Shown one piece after another: positions 1 to 7,190 of a stretch of DNA of 19,718 nt. The notes under the pieces were generated by a model. The model saw only the letters and a list, made by a program, of their open reading frames with translations. It was not told where the DNA came from and did not search any database. The stretch's first letter is position 1, and every line of letters begins with the position of its first letter. The translations under genes and the position numbers were made by a program. This stretch comes from Trichomonas tenax (lineage: Eukaryota > Parabasalia > Trichomonadida > Trichomonadidae), in the NCBI GenBank assembly GCA_023091735.1, contig JALKBU010004904.1, positions 1 through 19,718 on the forward strand. Reading direction: 5' to 3'.

Positions 1-110
1 AAAAAAAAAAAAAAAAAGAGTTTGTCAGGTAAAATATTATTTGCCAAATAAAAACTAGTTGTCAGATTCGAAATTAGAGGGGGAGTATTCAAATTTGAAA
101 TTAAAAAGCA
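1..110. other. poly-A start and non-coding DNA
   Basis: The window opens with 17 A residues, followed by AT-rich sequence with no ORF or repeat that I can recognise. It may be a contig edge or a low-complexity tract. Confidence 0.5.
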
Positions 111-193
111 TGCTTTTCGTCCATTTTTGCTGCTGTGTGCAACTGTATCACACTGTGTGGCTACGCACAGCAGAAAACATGTAGGAAAAGCAC
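111..193. repeat. hairpin unit A1 (imperfect inverted repeat)
   Basis: The left arm (111-140) and right arm (about 165-193) are imperfectly complementary. The outer bases tgcttttc pair with gaaaagca, and the inner gctgctgtg pairs with cacagcag. The GC-richer inner part (tgtgtggctacgcacag) resembles units A2 and A3. This is the first of three A-type hairpins that alternate with two B-type hairpins. Confidence 0.65.
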
Positions 194-199
194 TTTTCA

Positions 200-352
200 A
201 AGTCGATTGAAAATCTAAGTTATTTAGACGCAGACCGAGATCCCTCGTTTCTTTAGCAAGTAAATCCTTAGTATCACATAAATCTAAGTCAATCACCCGC
301 TGAAGAAGCAAAGGATCTCGTGTTTTTTTGCCGAGATAACTTCGATTCACAA
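200..352. repeat. hairpin unit B1 (imperfect inverted repeat)
   Basis: The core arms are 236-260 (cgagatccctcgtttctt...) and 299-320 (gctgaagaagcaaaggatct...), which pair with a few mismatches. Similarity to unit B2 covers the cttctttagc stem, the loop and the outer arm ttgccga.at..cttcga, so the unit probably extends over roughly 200-352. The outer limits are approximate. Confidence 0.55.
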
Positions 353-360
353 AAAGATTT

Positions 361-442
361 TGCTTTTTGGCCATCTTTAATACTCAGCGCATCTACCACA
401 CATATGATAGCTGCACACAGTATTAAAGATGTCCAAAAAGCA
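361..442. repeat. hairpin unit A2
   Basis: A 24-base inverted repeat has arms at 361-384 and 419-442 with a single mismatch, and a 34-base loop. The right side (gatagctgcacacagtatt) is clearly related to the right side of unit A3 (catagctgcacacaatag). An apparent minus-strand ORF across this area is only a by-product of the repeats. Confidence 0.8.
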
Positions 443-461
443 CAATTTTTTAAAAAATTAA

Positions 462-592
462 ATCGACATGATTTCGGCAAAGGCTGATGTTTTTCGCTTC
501 TTTAGCTAGTGACTTCTTAGAGATATATAGATCCCAGATATTCACCAGCTAAAGAAGCGAATTACATCAGCCTTTGCCGAAATCATGTCGAT
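462..592. repeat. hairpin unit B2
   Basis: A 46-base inverted repeat has arms at 462-507 and 547-592, matching at 44 of 46 positions, around a 39-base loop. It is the longest stem in the array. The inner stem (cgcttctttagct) and the loop are related to unit B1. Confidence 0.85.
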
Positions 593-613
593 GCACAACT
601 TTCTTATTGAAAG

Positions 614-695
614 TGTTTTTGGCCCATTTCTGCTGCTGCGCGCAGCCATGCAGTGTGGCATAGCTGCACACAATAGCAAAAATGGGCCAAAAACA
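614..695. repeat. hairpin unit A3
   Basis: A 21-base inverted repeat has arms at 614-634 and 675-695 with one mismatch. The loop is GC-rich (gctgcgcgcagccatgcagtgtgg) and related to the loop of unit A1. Confidence 0.8.
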
Positions 696-1186
696 TCTAT
701 ATAATGTAATTTATTTCTCACACATCAAATTCAAATAGATATTCACCCTTTATTATTTTTTTGACATTTTTTTTTCACTTTACATCAAATGTCACTTTTT
801 AAAATCCGACAATCCGACACTTTACAAGGTGGCTCGTTGCCACCAAAACATCTATTGAGGCATCATGACTTGCAAACGCAATAATCTCAAGTACATTAAG
901 AAAGCTTGATGTATTTTATTGATTCAAGTCATGAACACATCAAAAGATTGTTATTACCCCTTTTATAGGAGCCATTTGCTGTGTAAATCAACGGATTTTT
1001 TTAATGTTTCTTTTTACTGTAAATTGAAAAGTTTCAATATATCAAAACTATATAACAATGTATAGCTTTCTTAGTATTTGCTTTTCTAGTTCTGCTGAAG
1101 CATTGTTATAATTTGGTATAAAAGAAAATCGATTTTTTGAACAAGGCATAAAAAACAAACAAATTTTAGTCGATATAATAAAGCAA
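696..1186. other. non-coding region 3' of the kinase gene
   Basis: I see no convincing gene. The stretch holds one copy of the recurrent 9-mer GTCACTTTT (791-799), a doubled aatccgac, and a small hairpin (gtggctcgttgccac, about 830-844). On the minus strand an ACTAAAATTT stretch (1161-1170) about 20 nt past the kinase stop contains a TAAA that could serve as its polyadenylation signal. Confidence 0.45.
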
Positions 1187-2224
1187 TTAATCTTTCTTGC
1201 GTGTTCTGCGAGGAGTGTCCTTTCCTGAGTTGTGGGCATGCTTTGATGGTGGCTTCGATCCATTGCTCATCTTGGATTTAATAACGTTCTTCTCGGAAGA
1301 TTTGAATGCACTCGAAAGTGATGGAGTTGTTGGTTTCTTCTTTGTAGCAACCCAATCGTATTTATAGTCAAACTCAAACCCGAGGCGCATGAAAAGATCA
1401 CGGAACATCGATTTGTAGGCCGCGTAATTTGGAGTTTCTGTAAATCTCAATGCTCTCACTTCGTTGATATAATTCATAAATTCTATTGGCAATCCTTTGC
1501 ATAATTCGTTGAGATTCACTGTTTCCTTCTTGTTGGCGATCTTCTCGTATCTATCCTCTTCTGTTTTAGCTTCTATTCCCATCCACGGCAAACTTCCTTT
1601 CAAGAAATATAACCAAACATACCCCAATGCTTCCATGTCGTCTCTCCGCGAGGATTCGATGCCTTTCAGCTGGTTGACAGAAGCGTACCTCGCAGTGCCA
1701 GTGAGGCTCTTTCCGGTGATATATGGAATGTGTTCGTGCGAATTCATGTCTCTGTACTGTTTAGCGAGGCCAAAGTCTATGACGAAGACCTGGTTCTTCA
1801 TTTTTTCTACTCCCATGACGAAATTGTCGGGTTTCACGTCTTGATGGATAAAATTTTTGTTGTGGATGTATTCTATCGCGGAAATCATCTGATCTATCAA
1901 CATCAGTACTGTTTTGAGTGAGAATTTGTTCTTACATTGCACAAATAACTCTTCTAAGGATTTTCCTAATAAATCTGTAACTAAAATTTTGCTTTCTGAA
2001 GGAATAGTACCGTAATATCTGATCTTTGGCATGTTGCAGCACCCGCTGAGATATGCGTAGAGCTTAGATTCCATTTCTAATTGCGGATTTTGGATCGATT
2101 TCGACTCAATTTTGATCGCAACGCACTCATGAGTCTCTATACCCTCTCCTGCATAGATTTTGCCAAAACTGCCCTCTCCAATCTTCTTTAATACTTTGTA
2201 TTTGGAACAAATAATTTTCTCCAT
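1187..2224 (-). CDS. casein kinase 1-family protein kinase
   Basis: This encodes a predicted Ser/Thr kinase of 345 residues. Visible motifs: P-loop GEGSFG (16-21), ATP-binding lysine in VAIKIE (K38), catalytic loop HQDVKPDN (127-134, catalytic D129), DFG at 150-152, and the CK1 hallmarks GTARYAS (176-182) and SRRDDMEALGYV (192-203), which replace the usual APE region. The HRD arginine is Gln (HQD). The catalytic domain ends near residue 300. A basic Ser/Thr/Lys-rich tail (about 308-345, ending RRTRKKD) could act in localisation. The open frame continues upstream only to a GTG, so I start at the first ATG, giving MEKIICSKYK. Trichomonads carry expanded sets of CK1-like kinases; the substrate cannot be read from the sequence. 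It appears intact and probably active, since Lys, both catalytic Asp and the Gly-rich loop are present. Confidence 0.95.
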   Translation of the reverse strand: MEKIICSKYKVLKKIGEGSFGKIYAGEGIETHECVAIKIESKSIQNPQLEMESKLYAYLSGCCNMPKIRYYGTIPSESKILVTDLLGKSLEELFVQCKNKFSLKTVLMLIDQMISAIEYIHNKNFIHQDVKPDNFVMGVEKMKNQVFVIDFGLAKQYRDMNSHEHIPYITGKSLTGTARYASVNQLKGIESSRRDDMEALGYVWLYFLKGSLPWMGIEAKTEEDRYEKIANKKETVNLNELCKGLPIEFMNYINEVRALRFTETPNYAAYKSMFRDLFMRLGFEFDYKYDWVATKKKPTTPSLSSAFKSSEKNVIKSKMSNGSKPPSKHAHNSGKDTPRRTRKKD

Positions 2225-2274
2225 TATTTTTTTTTCGTATTTCACAAAATTTTCTTTGAGTTATTTTTTTATCA

Positions 2275-2279
2275 AATGA
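2275..2279 (-). promoter_or_regulatory. possible initiator (TCATT) of the kinase gene
   Basis: The minus strand reads TCATTTGAT about 53 nt upstream of the kinase ATG. It fits the trichomonad initiator consensus TCA(Y)(W), but the leader would be longer than usual and the motif is short, so this is tentative. Confidence 0.25.
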
Positions 2280-2331
2280 GAGTTTTTTTGGATTGAAAAT
2301 CGAACTGTTTTAATGCTTTTGGGGCATTCTA

Positions 2332-2631
2332 TTGCTTCAAGACTCTGTATTTTTGCTACTCTCGCACTCGATAAACGAATCTTTGATTGAGATATCAGTT
2401 GGAAAAAAGCACCTCTCAAAATGTTCAAAATTGCAATATTGGAATTTAAAGTACCATTATTGGAGGAAACTGTTTAAAGGTTTTTCTCTGTGGATGACAC
2501 TTATTAATTTTGTCGCATGAATGCTTAATAATTCCGTATATATTTGGCATAAGAAGAATATTCTTGAATTTAGAACGGAATTAAGAGACTTGATAAGATT
2601 GCATCACAAACATAACGCAACAATACGTTGA
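2332..2631 (+). pseudogene. decayed coding repeat, copy 1
   Basis: One continuous frame of about 100 codons is interrupted by a single TGA (2518-2520) and ends at TGA 2629-2631. Residues from ISVGKKHLSK through YWNLKYHYWRK to MLNNSVYIW match a second copy on the minus strand (14864-15250). Nucleotide similarity is clearest over 2391-2565, against 15011-15188. The two copies carry different stop codons, and each reads through where the other is broken: this copy keeps TGG (FSLWM) where copy 2 has TGA, and has TGA where copy 2 codes for Gln. They diverge after the KK following VYIW. I do not recognise the protein family. Dispersal in two orientations suggests a mobile-element or duplicated gene remnant. 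The 5' limit is uncertain because there is no clear ATG. Confidence 0.5.
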
Positions 2632-2985
2632 TATTTGATATTTAAGTTCATAATTATATACACTGAATTCGATTTCTAAATACAATTAAACGCACCTTTT
2701 ATTTATTGCAATATTTCATACCAAGAAATAATATATTTTGCAATTTCAATTTAGGAATTATGATATGCTTGTCGAATTCCATGAAAATCGCAAGCCTGTA
2801 ACCACAATGTGGTTTCAACAATATTTTGACTTTTGACAATTTACAAACAATTTATGTCATTTTTAAAGTGACACTTTTTATGTAAACCTCTCAAATTAGC
2901 TTCCTCGAGGAAGTCTAAAATTAGCAGAGCTCAATGAAAAAAATTGTATAATAGTTCAAAAATACTTCCTAGCTCGACAAATATA
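2632..2985. other. intergenic region with short palindromes
   Basis: There is no gene here. Visible elements are a palindromic aaccacaatgtggtt (2800-2814), AAAGTGACA (2865-2873) inside the near-palindrome aaagtgacacttttt, and the perfect 14-base palindrome cttcctcgaggaag (2900-2913). Confidence 0.45.
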
Positions 2986-3093
2986 TTACGGATGATATAT
3001 ATTATATAATACATTTGAAAAATCAACTTTTGGAAGACCAAATTCTGGTTGCGATCGTTTCTTTTCGATAAAATCAAACAGATTTTCATTAGA
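2986..3093 (-). pseudogene. possible decayed coding fragment
   Basis: A 35-codon open stretch reads SNENLFDFIEKKRSQPEF... and ends HP-stop. Composition and amphipathic spacing look protein-like, but there is no ATG and an in-frame TAA lies just upstream. A different frame is open beyond it to about 3161, which may mean a frameshift. I do not recognise the family and cannot exclude chance. Confidence 0.2.
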
Positions 3094-3230
3094 AGCTTAA
3101 TATCATTTCGTAGACTCGAGAGCGAAACAGGCTTCTGTAGATGGATAAGGAACCAAAGCAAAATGATGTTGAAATATAAGATGTTGTTGGGGTTTAATTG
3201 GGATGTATGATGGTGATAATGAAATAGCTT

Positions 3231-3359
3231 TTATTGTAAATTTACGTCTTGTGATTGTTTATTGACTTCTTTTGACTGTTTGCTGGCATCTAGTGATTGG
3301 TTATTGATGTCTTGTGATTGTTTGATGATTTCAATTGACTGTTTAAGCATAAAATACAT
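3231..3359 (-). CDS. 42-residue heptad-repeat peptide or gene remnant
   Basis: The minus strand has an ATG-started frame of 42 codons. From the second methionine it consists of five 7-residue units of the type x-x-K/N-Q-S-x-E/D (for example IIKQSQD, INNQSLD, VNKQSQD), which would form a short coiled coil. The stop is TAA followed by A, giving the TAAA signal seen at other trichomonad gene ends. A TAA lies just 5' of the first ATG, while another frame upstream (ending ...SNLLTKYVFYA-stop) is open. It may therefore be the frameshifted C-terminal tail of a longer decayed gene rather than a free-standing peptide. A comparable tail of 10-residue repeats is encoded at 14504-14692. Confidence 0.4.
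   Translation of the reverse strand: MYFMLKQSIEIIKQSQDINNQSLDASKQSKEVNKQSQDVNLQ
3246..3350. repeat. five 21-nt tandem repeats
   Basis: Five units of exactly 21 nt (3246, 3267, 3288, 3309, 3330) share the core (g/c)tcttgtgattgttt.. or its variant with tgactgttt. The period is a multiple of three, and on the minus strand the units encode heptads, so the array probably grew within coding sequence. Confidence 0.85.
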
Positions 3360-3450
3360 ATTTTGTTAAAAGATTACTTGCCACTCTATCATGACATTTT
3401 CTTATATCGATAAATCTCCGATTAATTTTATATATATATTTAAAATGCTT

Positions 3451-4031
3451 TTAATGGAATATGCCAATCATATGTTTTATTATATTGATTACTCTTTCAA
3501 CCTCCGGTGGTATGTCATCTTTGTAGGTATCGTATAAACAAATGTATTTGCCAGTTAATTTTTGTAAAGTTAACTGTTTTTCTTCTTTGTTTAACATATC
3601 GAATTCAAGCCATTGCTGTATTACTTCCAAAAAAGGCTGCATATTTTCGATTTGTTGTGTTTTGTCCCACTGTTCTATTGCTGTGACAACAATACCAAAT
3701 TCTTGTAGCTGATCGATACTTATAGTATGTAAGATTGTGAAAAACAAATCCACGGTGGTGTAATCCGGCTCTGAAATAAGTGTGACAATTGAATTAGATA
3801 TAAGAAAACAAAAATCGTCAGAAATCTGTCTAATTCTTCGGGCATAGGATCATAAAGAACTACTGTACTATATAGTCTTTTTAACTGATCCTTATGTAAA
3901 ATATCGGTGCAATTTTGATAAAAATGAAAAAGATCAGCTTCGGATGTAATCATTAGAGTTGGATCTGGTGTTAATAGCTTATATATTTCACTATCTTTAG
4001 AATATTTAGAATATTTAAAGTATTCATCCAT
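3451..4031 (-). pseudogene. helical hypothetical protein gene with a 1-nt frameshift
   Basis: Two overlapping frames make one gene. It starts at ATG 4029-4031 (MDEYFKYSKYSKDSEIYKLL) and reads to about PMPEELDRF near 3823. The reading then continues in the next frame as SDDFCFLISN... to the stop TAA at 3451-3453. That stop is followed by A, giving TAAA. One extra base in the AAA run at 3822-3824 (+ strand) would join both parts into about 193 residues without any other change. The product would be acidic and mostly alpha-helical, with no signal peptide or membrane segment; I do not recognise a family. The single lesion in a homopolymer suggests either a sequencing error or a recent mutation. 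AAAAGTGAC lies about 35 nt upstream of the ATG. Confidence 0.6.
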
Positions 4032-4054
4032 TTTAATGTTTACGTGTCAGATAC

Positions 4055-4075
4055 TATCACTTTTATGTCACTTTT
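4055..4075 (-). promoter_or_regulatory. double AAAAGTGAY motif upstream of the helical gene
   Basis: On the minus strand AAAAGTGAC (4067-4075) is followed at once by a second AAAAGTGAT (4056-4064), about 25-45 nt before the ATG at 4031. The same word occurs upstream of other ORF starts here. A promoter role is inference. Confidence 0.35.
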
Positions 4076-4151
4076 TCGTGACAACTTTCGGTACGCAACA
4101 AACGATATGCTTTACAAACAATAGACAACCTAATATATATTGGACCGAAAT

Positions 4152-5207
4152 TTACAATTTCTTTCGAAATTGCGCACGAATTCTGTAAGCACTGAAACCT
4201 TTTGTGGGCGAAGGCTTCGGCGTAGATTTGATGGCAACAATCAACGAACTAACAAAAGATGGGTCATTAGTTGTTGATAATATAAATGTATTTTGGTTTG
4301 AATTATATGATGCTGATGTTGTTGTGTCCTCAAAATATGATTGATCAATAATTGCTGAAGAAGGACTAGTTCCTGTTCCTACGGCTTTATAAATATAATC
4401 ATTTTGATTTGAAACAAATGCACATTCACGAATATAAATTTTTGCCTCCATATATCCTTGGAAAAGAGTTGAAACTCTGTTGTCAACGAAAATTGAACGA
4501 ATTATATAATACGTATTAGAGTAATAACTTACAGCACCGCCAATATTATCAAGCATTCCAGTGCTTTTTGCTGCACTTGCACTGTTATTAGCAAAATAAC
4601 TATATGTAACGTTATCTTGACTTAAATCATTTGGCATAACAAAGAAGAAAGGAGTGTTGTAGTTGTTGCAATAACTTGTGTTCAATCGTTGTATTGTTGA
4701 TCGAAGATATTGAAATTTATATGCAGAAACACCTTTATCTCCTTCCGCACATTTGTAGATAGAAGAATCAAGTATTCTTGCAATTCCACCGCCTACATTT
4801 GTATAGAAATTTGCACCTGAGTAATAGAAATTACTGTTACCTCTATTATTGAAGCATCGAATCGCTTGTGTTTTTGCAACAGTAGTATTTCCATTATAGA
4901 GATGAAAATATATTGTACCGCATGCAGTGTCTGAAGAAGAAGAAATCGAAGTTATATCTCTTTCGAAATAACAACTTTCAATGAGAAAATTGATATTATC
5001 AGGTGAATCTCCAAGATTAACATTGATCACAATATTAGAAAATCCTATAAACATTACCTCATTAGCGTAATAATTTTTGTTTGTAGCAAAAGAATTCGTT
5101 TGGTTTGTTACCTTAACATATCCCGCAGCATAGTAATAATCGGTCCATGCGTTTGCATTTATCAATGATAAAGTCAATAAATTCATCATAAAAACCAATG
5201 AAATCAT
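4152..5207 (-). CDS. Pmp-like beta-helix secreted/surface protein
   Basis: The product is 351 residues from the first ATG. The N-terminus MISLVFMMNLLTLSLINANA is a good signal peptide with likely cleavage before WTDYY. The frame extends 7 codons further only to a TTG, which I rejected. The mature part is rich in Asn, Ser, Tyr and Phe. It has repeated short strands of the kind (I/C)xxCxF, FxNN and GGAVSYY, which resemble the FxxN and GGA(I/V) repeats of chlamydial Pmp-like proteins found in large families in trichomonads and predicted to form right-handed beta-helices. Sequons include NQT, NTT, NTS, NVT and NNS. There is no clear C-terminal membrane helix; the end is basic (FRKKL), so it may be secreted or held indirectly. 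It appears intact. Paralogues in this window are 11192-12301 (over 90% identical by eye) and the older pseudogene 6143-7069. Confidence 0.75.
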   Translation of the reverse strand: MISLVFMMNLLTLSLINANAWTDYYYAAGYVKVTNQTNSFATNKNYYANEVMFIGFSNIVINVNLGDSPDNINFLIESCYFERDITSISSSSDTACGTIYFHLYNGNTTVAKTQAIRCFNNRGNSNFYYSGANFYTNVGGGIARILDSSIYKCAEGDKGVSAYKFQYLRSTIQRLNTSYCNNYNTPFFFVMPNDLSQDNVTYSYFANNSASAAKSTGMLDNIGGAVSYYSNTYYIIRSIFVDNRVSTLFQGYMEAKIYIRECAFVSNQNDYIYKAVGTGTSPSSAIIDQSYFEDTTTSASYNSNQNTFILSTTNDPSFVSSLIVAIKSTPKPSPTKGFSAYRIRAQFRKKL

Positions 5208-5233
5208 TATCAAAAAATCAGCTGGCAAAATTC

Positions 5234-5254
5234 AAAAAAAAAAAAAAAAAAAAA
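5234..5254. repeat. poly-A run (21 A)
   Basis: A pure A21 tract (T21 in the gene direction) starts 27 nt upstream of the Pmp-like ATG, preceded by TCTCAA in the gene sense. It may be a length-variable part of the 5' region, or a scar of a retro-type insertion; nothing else supports the latter. Confidence 0.6.
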
Positions 5255-6142
5255 TTGAGAACTTTGACGGAAACTAAAAACATAACAAATATATTACGGA
5301 CACATTTAATTTTGAAAGAGTAAATTTTTTTCAATGACATTCAAAATAATCAAGCTTATTTCTTACGTAAACTGATATCATAATATGTAATTATCATATT
5401 ATTCGAGCAAATATGAAAAAATATTAAAGGCCGATAATACATATTGTATCAATTAAAATCTATATAGCCGAATAATATTTTTAAATGAATACTTTTTTGA
5501 CACTTCAATTCAATTATTTTTCGTGTTAAATGCATAGAGTTTCACATAATATACGACAAATTTTCATTAAAAAATTTATTCATGTTGGCAATATTTTCGA
5601 CTCTCATATATTGAGAACGAAAGCAAAATTGCTCAAAATTTGAATGACAACATCTATTGTTTTGCAATATTTTCTGATATGTTCTAGCATAGTACCTTAA
5701 TTGATTGCGTTTAGCACCAATTTTATTTTGAAATCTCAATATATTTTTCATTTTTTTCAAAAATATCGAAATAAGTTACCATTCTAATTCAATTCAAGCT
5801 TTTTATCAATAATTATTTAATTTTACTTGAAGATAATACCCTATTATATTTTTATTTTGTTGATATATTTTGATAATTTTTCAAAAAAAAAAAAAATATT
5901 GCAGATTATGTGGCTAGTTATATTGGAAAAAGTGAAACTATTATCGCCCTAATCTTAACTTGCAAAAATCGGATTTTCAAAGTTTAATTATATAGACAGA
6001 AAAAAAAACAATTTTGAATAGTTTATTCACTTTTAACCTTATTTATTTCATATATAATAATAAATCAATAAATAATTTGGAATATTGAAATTGCTGAATC
6101 TGTATCTAAATAAACATAATATATTGCAATTGTAATGCCTTG
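5255..6142. other. AT-rich intergenic region
   Basis: No confident gene is present. A minus-strand ORF at 5542-5751 starts with ATG and encodes 69 basic residues (MKNILRFQNKIGAKRNQLRY...), without a recognisable domain and without a TAAA at its end. I consider it a weak candidate only. A13 at about 5883 and A9 at about 6000 are homopolymer runs. Confidence 0.35.
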
Positions 6143-7069
6143 TTATCCTTTGCTTAAATTTGATCCTATAAAACCATATTGAATCGAAGATAGTAAATCT
6201 GTGTTATTAATTGAATCCCATGTGAACTCAGGATAACCATATTGCGTCAAAGCGCTTTCATTAATGGGTTCAATATAACAATCAAAAACATAACAAGCAG
6301 TATACATGGACGTTGAACCTTTAATACTCGATTTTCCTTTGTACGTGTATTTATTTGAATGATTTATAAAAACACACTCTTGTATTAACACTGTTATATT
6401 ATGATAACCTAAAATAATTATGTTAACTTGATTTCTTAAAAAGAAGCATCTAAAAATTGAAAATTTGTTCAGATTACAAATTAATGCTCCAATATTATCA
6501 TTAAATCCGTTATACATAATGGGAAAATCCGAGCTATTGCTAACAAAGCAACGATATGTTATAGAATCGTTTCCTAAATTTTTTGGGAAAACAGTAAAAA
6601 ATGGAGATGTTGAGCACTCAGAATTGCTGATATTTATTCGATTTGTTTTTGTGCGCAAATAAAGATATTTAAATCCAGAAATGCCATAAAAATTCTCACC
6701 ACATTGTTGCAAAGTAGAGTCAGAAAATCTAGCAATATCTCCTCCGGAAACAGTTAAAAAGTATGCACTGGAAGGATAAAAGAAACTTGGATTTGCAAGA
6801 TTATATCATTTTATGGCGCTTGATTTAACAACTGTGACATTGCCTGTATAAGATATAAAATATAAAGCTCCGCATCTTACTGTACCAGGAATATATTGAT
6901 TACTTGATGAAACAGGAACATTCGTTGTATCAATATAAAACTTGCAAAATTCGATTAAAAATTGAAAATATACATCAATTTTATCTATGTTAATAACAAT
7001 TTGCGTAAAATTGATGTATTCGACATTCTTTGCGTAATTATTATTTTTTGAATAATTTGTGATTCTGGG
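6143..7069 (-). pseudogene. diverged Pmp-like paralogue, broken
   Basis: The frame from 7069 to 6143 aligns along most of its length with the intact protein at 4152-5207. Matching blocks include NNYAKNVEYINF / NYYANEVMFIGF, FLIEFCKF / FLIESCYF, SGGDIARFSDS / GGGIARILDS, and FKYLYLRTKTNRINISNS / FQYLRSTIQRLNTSY. A TGA at 6806-6808 replaces the conserved Cys of (R/K)CxN. The signal peptide and the first ~25 residues are missing: homology stops near 7066 and an in-frame TAA lies at 7070-7072. The C-terminal part (from about CYVFDCYIEP) differs from both other copies. Divergence is far greater than between the other two copies, so this is an older duplicate. Confidence 0.65.
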
Positions 7070-7190
7070 TTAAAATCCACTTTTTCACTGATGGCCTTTT
7101 TGTTAAGCTTGAGATAGCTTTCTCTGTGCCATTGATCAGTATTCATCTATGGCATGATATTCACGGAGAGCTAGAAGTTTGTTGTGTTGT
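7070..7190 (-). pseudogene. possible fragment of an unrelated coding sequence
   Basis: Just upstream of the Pmp-like pseudogene, and in other frames, the minus strand reads HNKLLALREYHAIDEY-stop and then, one frame over, TDQWHRESYLKLNKKAISEK followed by VDFNPES. This is GC-richer and protein-like (a charged helix), unlike the surrounding DNA. I do not recognise the family. If real, the pseudogene's 5' end was lost at a junction with another gene's fragment. Confidence 0.25.

Noticed and set aside
289..480. 63-residue minus-strand ORF with a hydrophobic segment
   Set aside because: It lies entirely in the hairpin array and its sequence is explained by the inverted repeats.
3770..3820. Spliceosomal intron (GT...TTTATTTCAG) joining the two frames of the helical gene
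   Set aside because: There is no trichomonad 5' splice consensus (GTATGT-like) and no ACTAAC branch sequence. The sequence before CAG is itself good coding sequence in the second frame, so a one-base frameshift explains it better.
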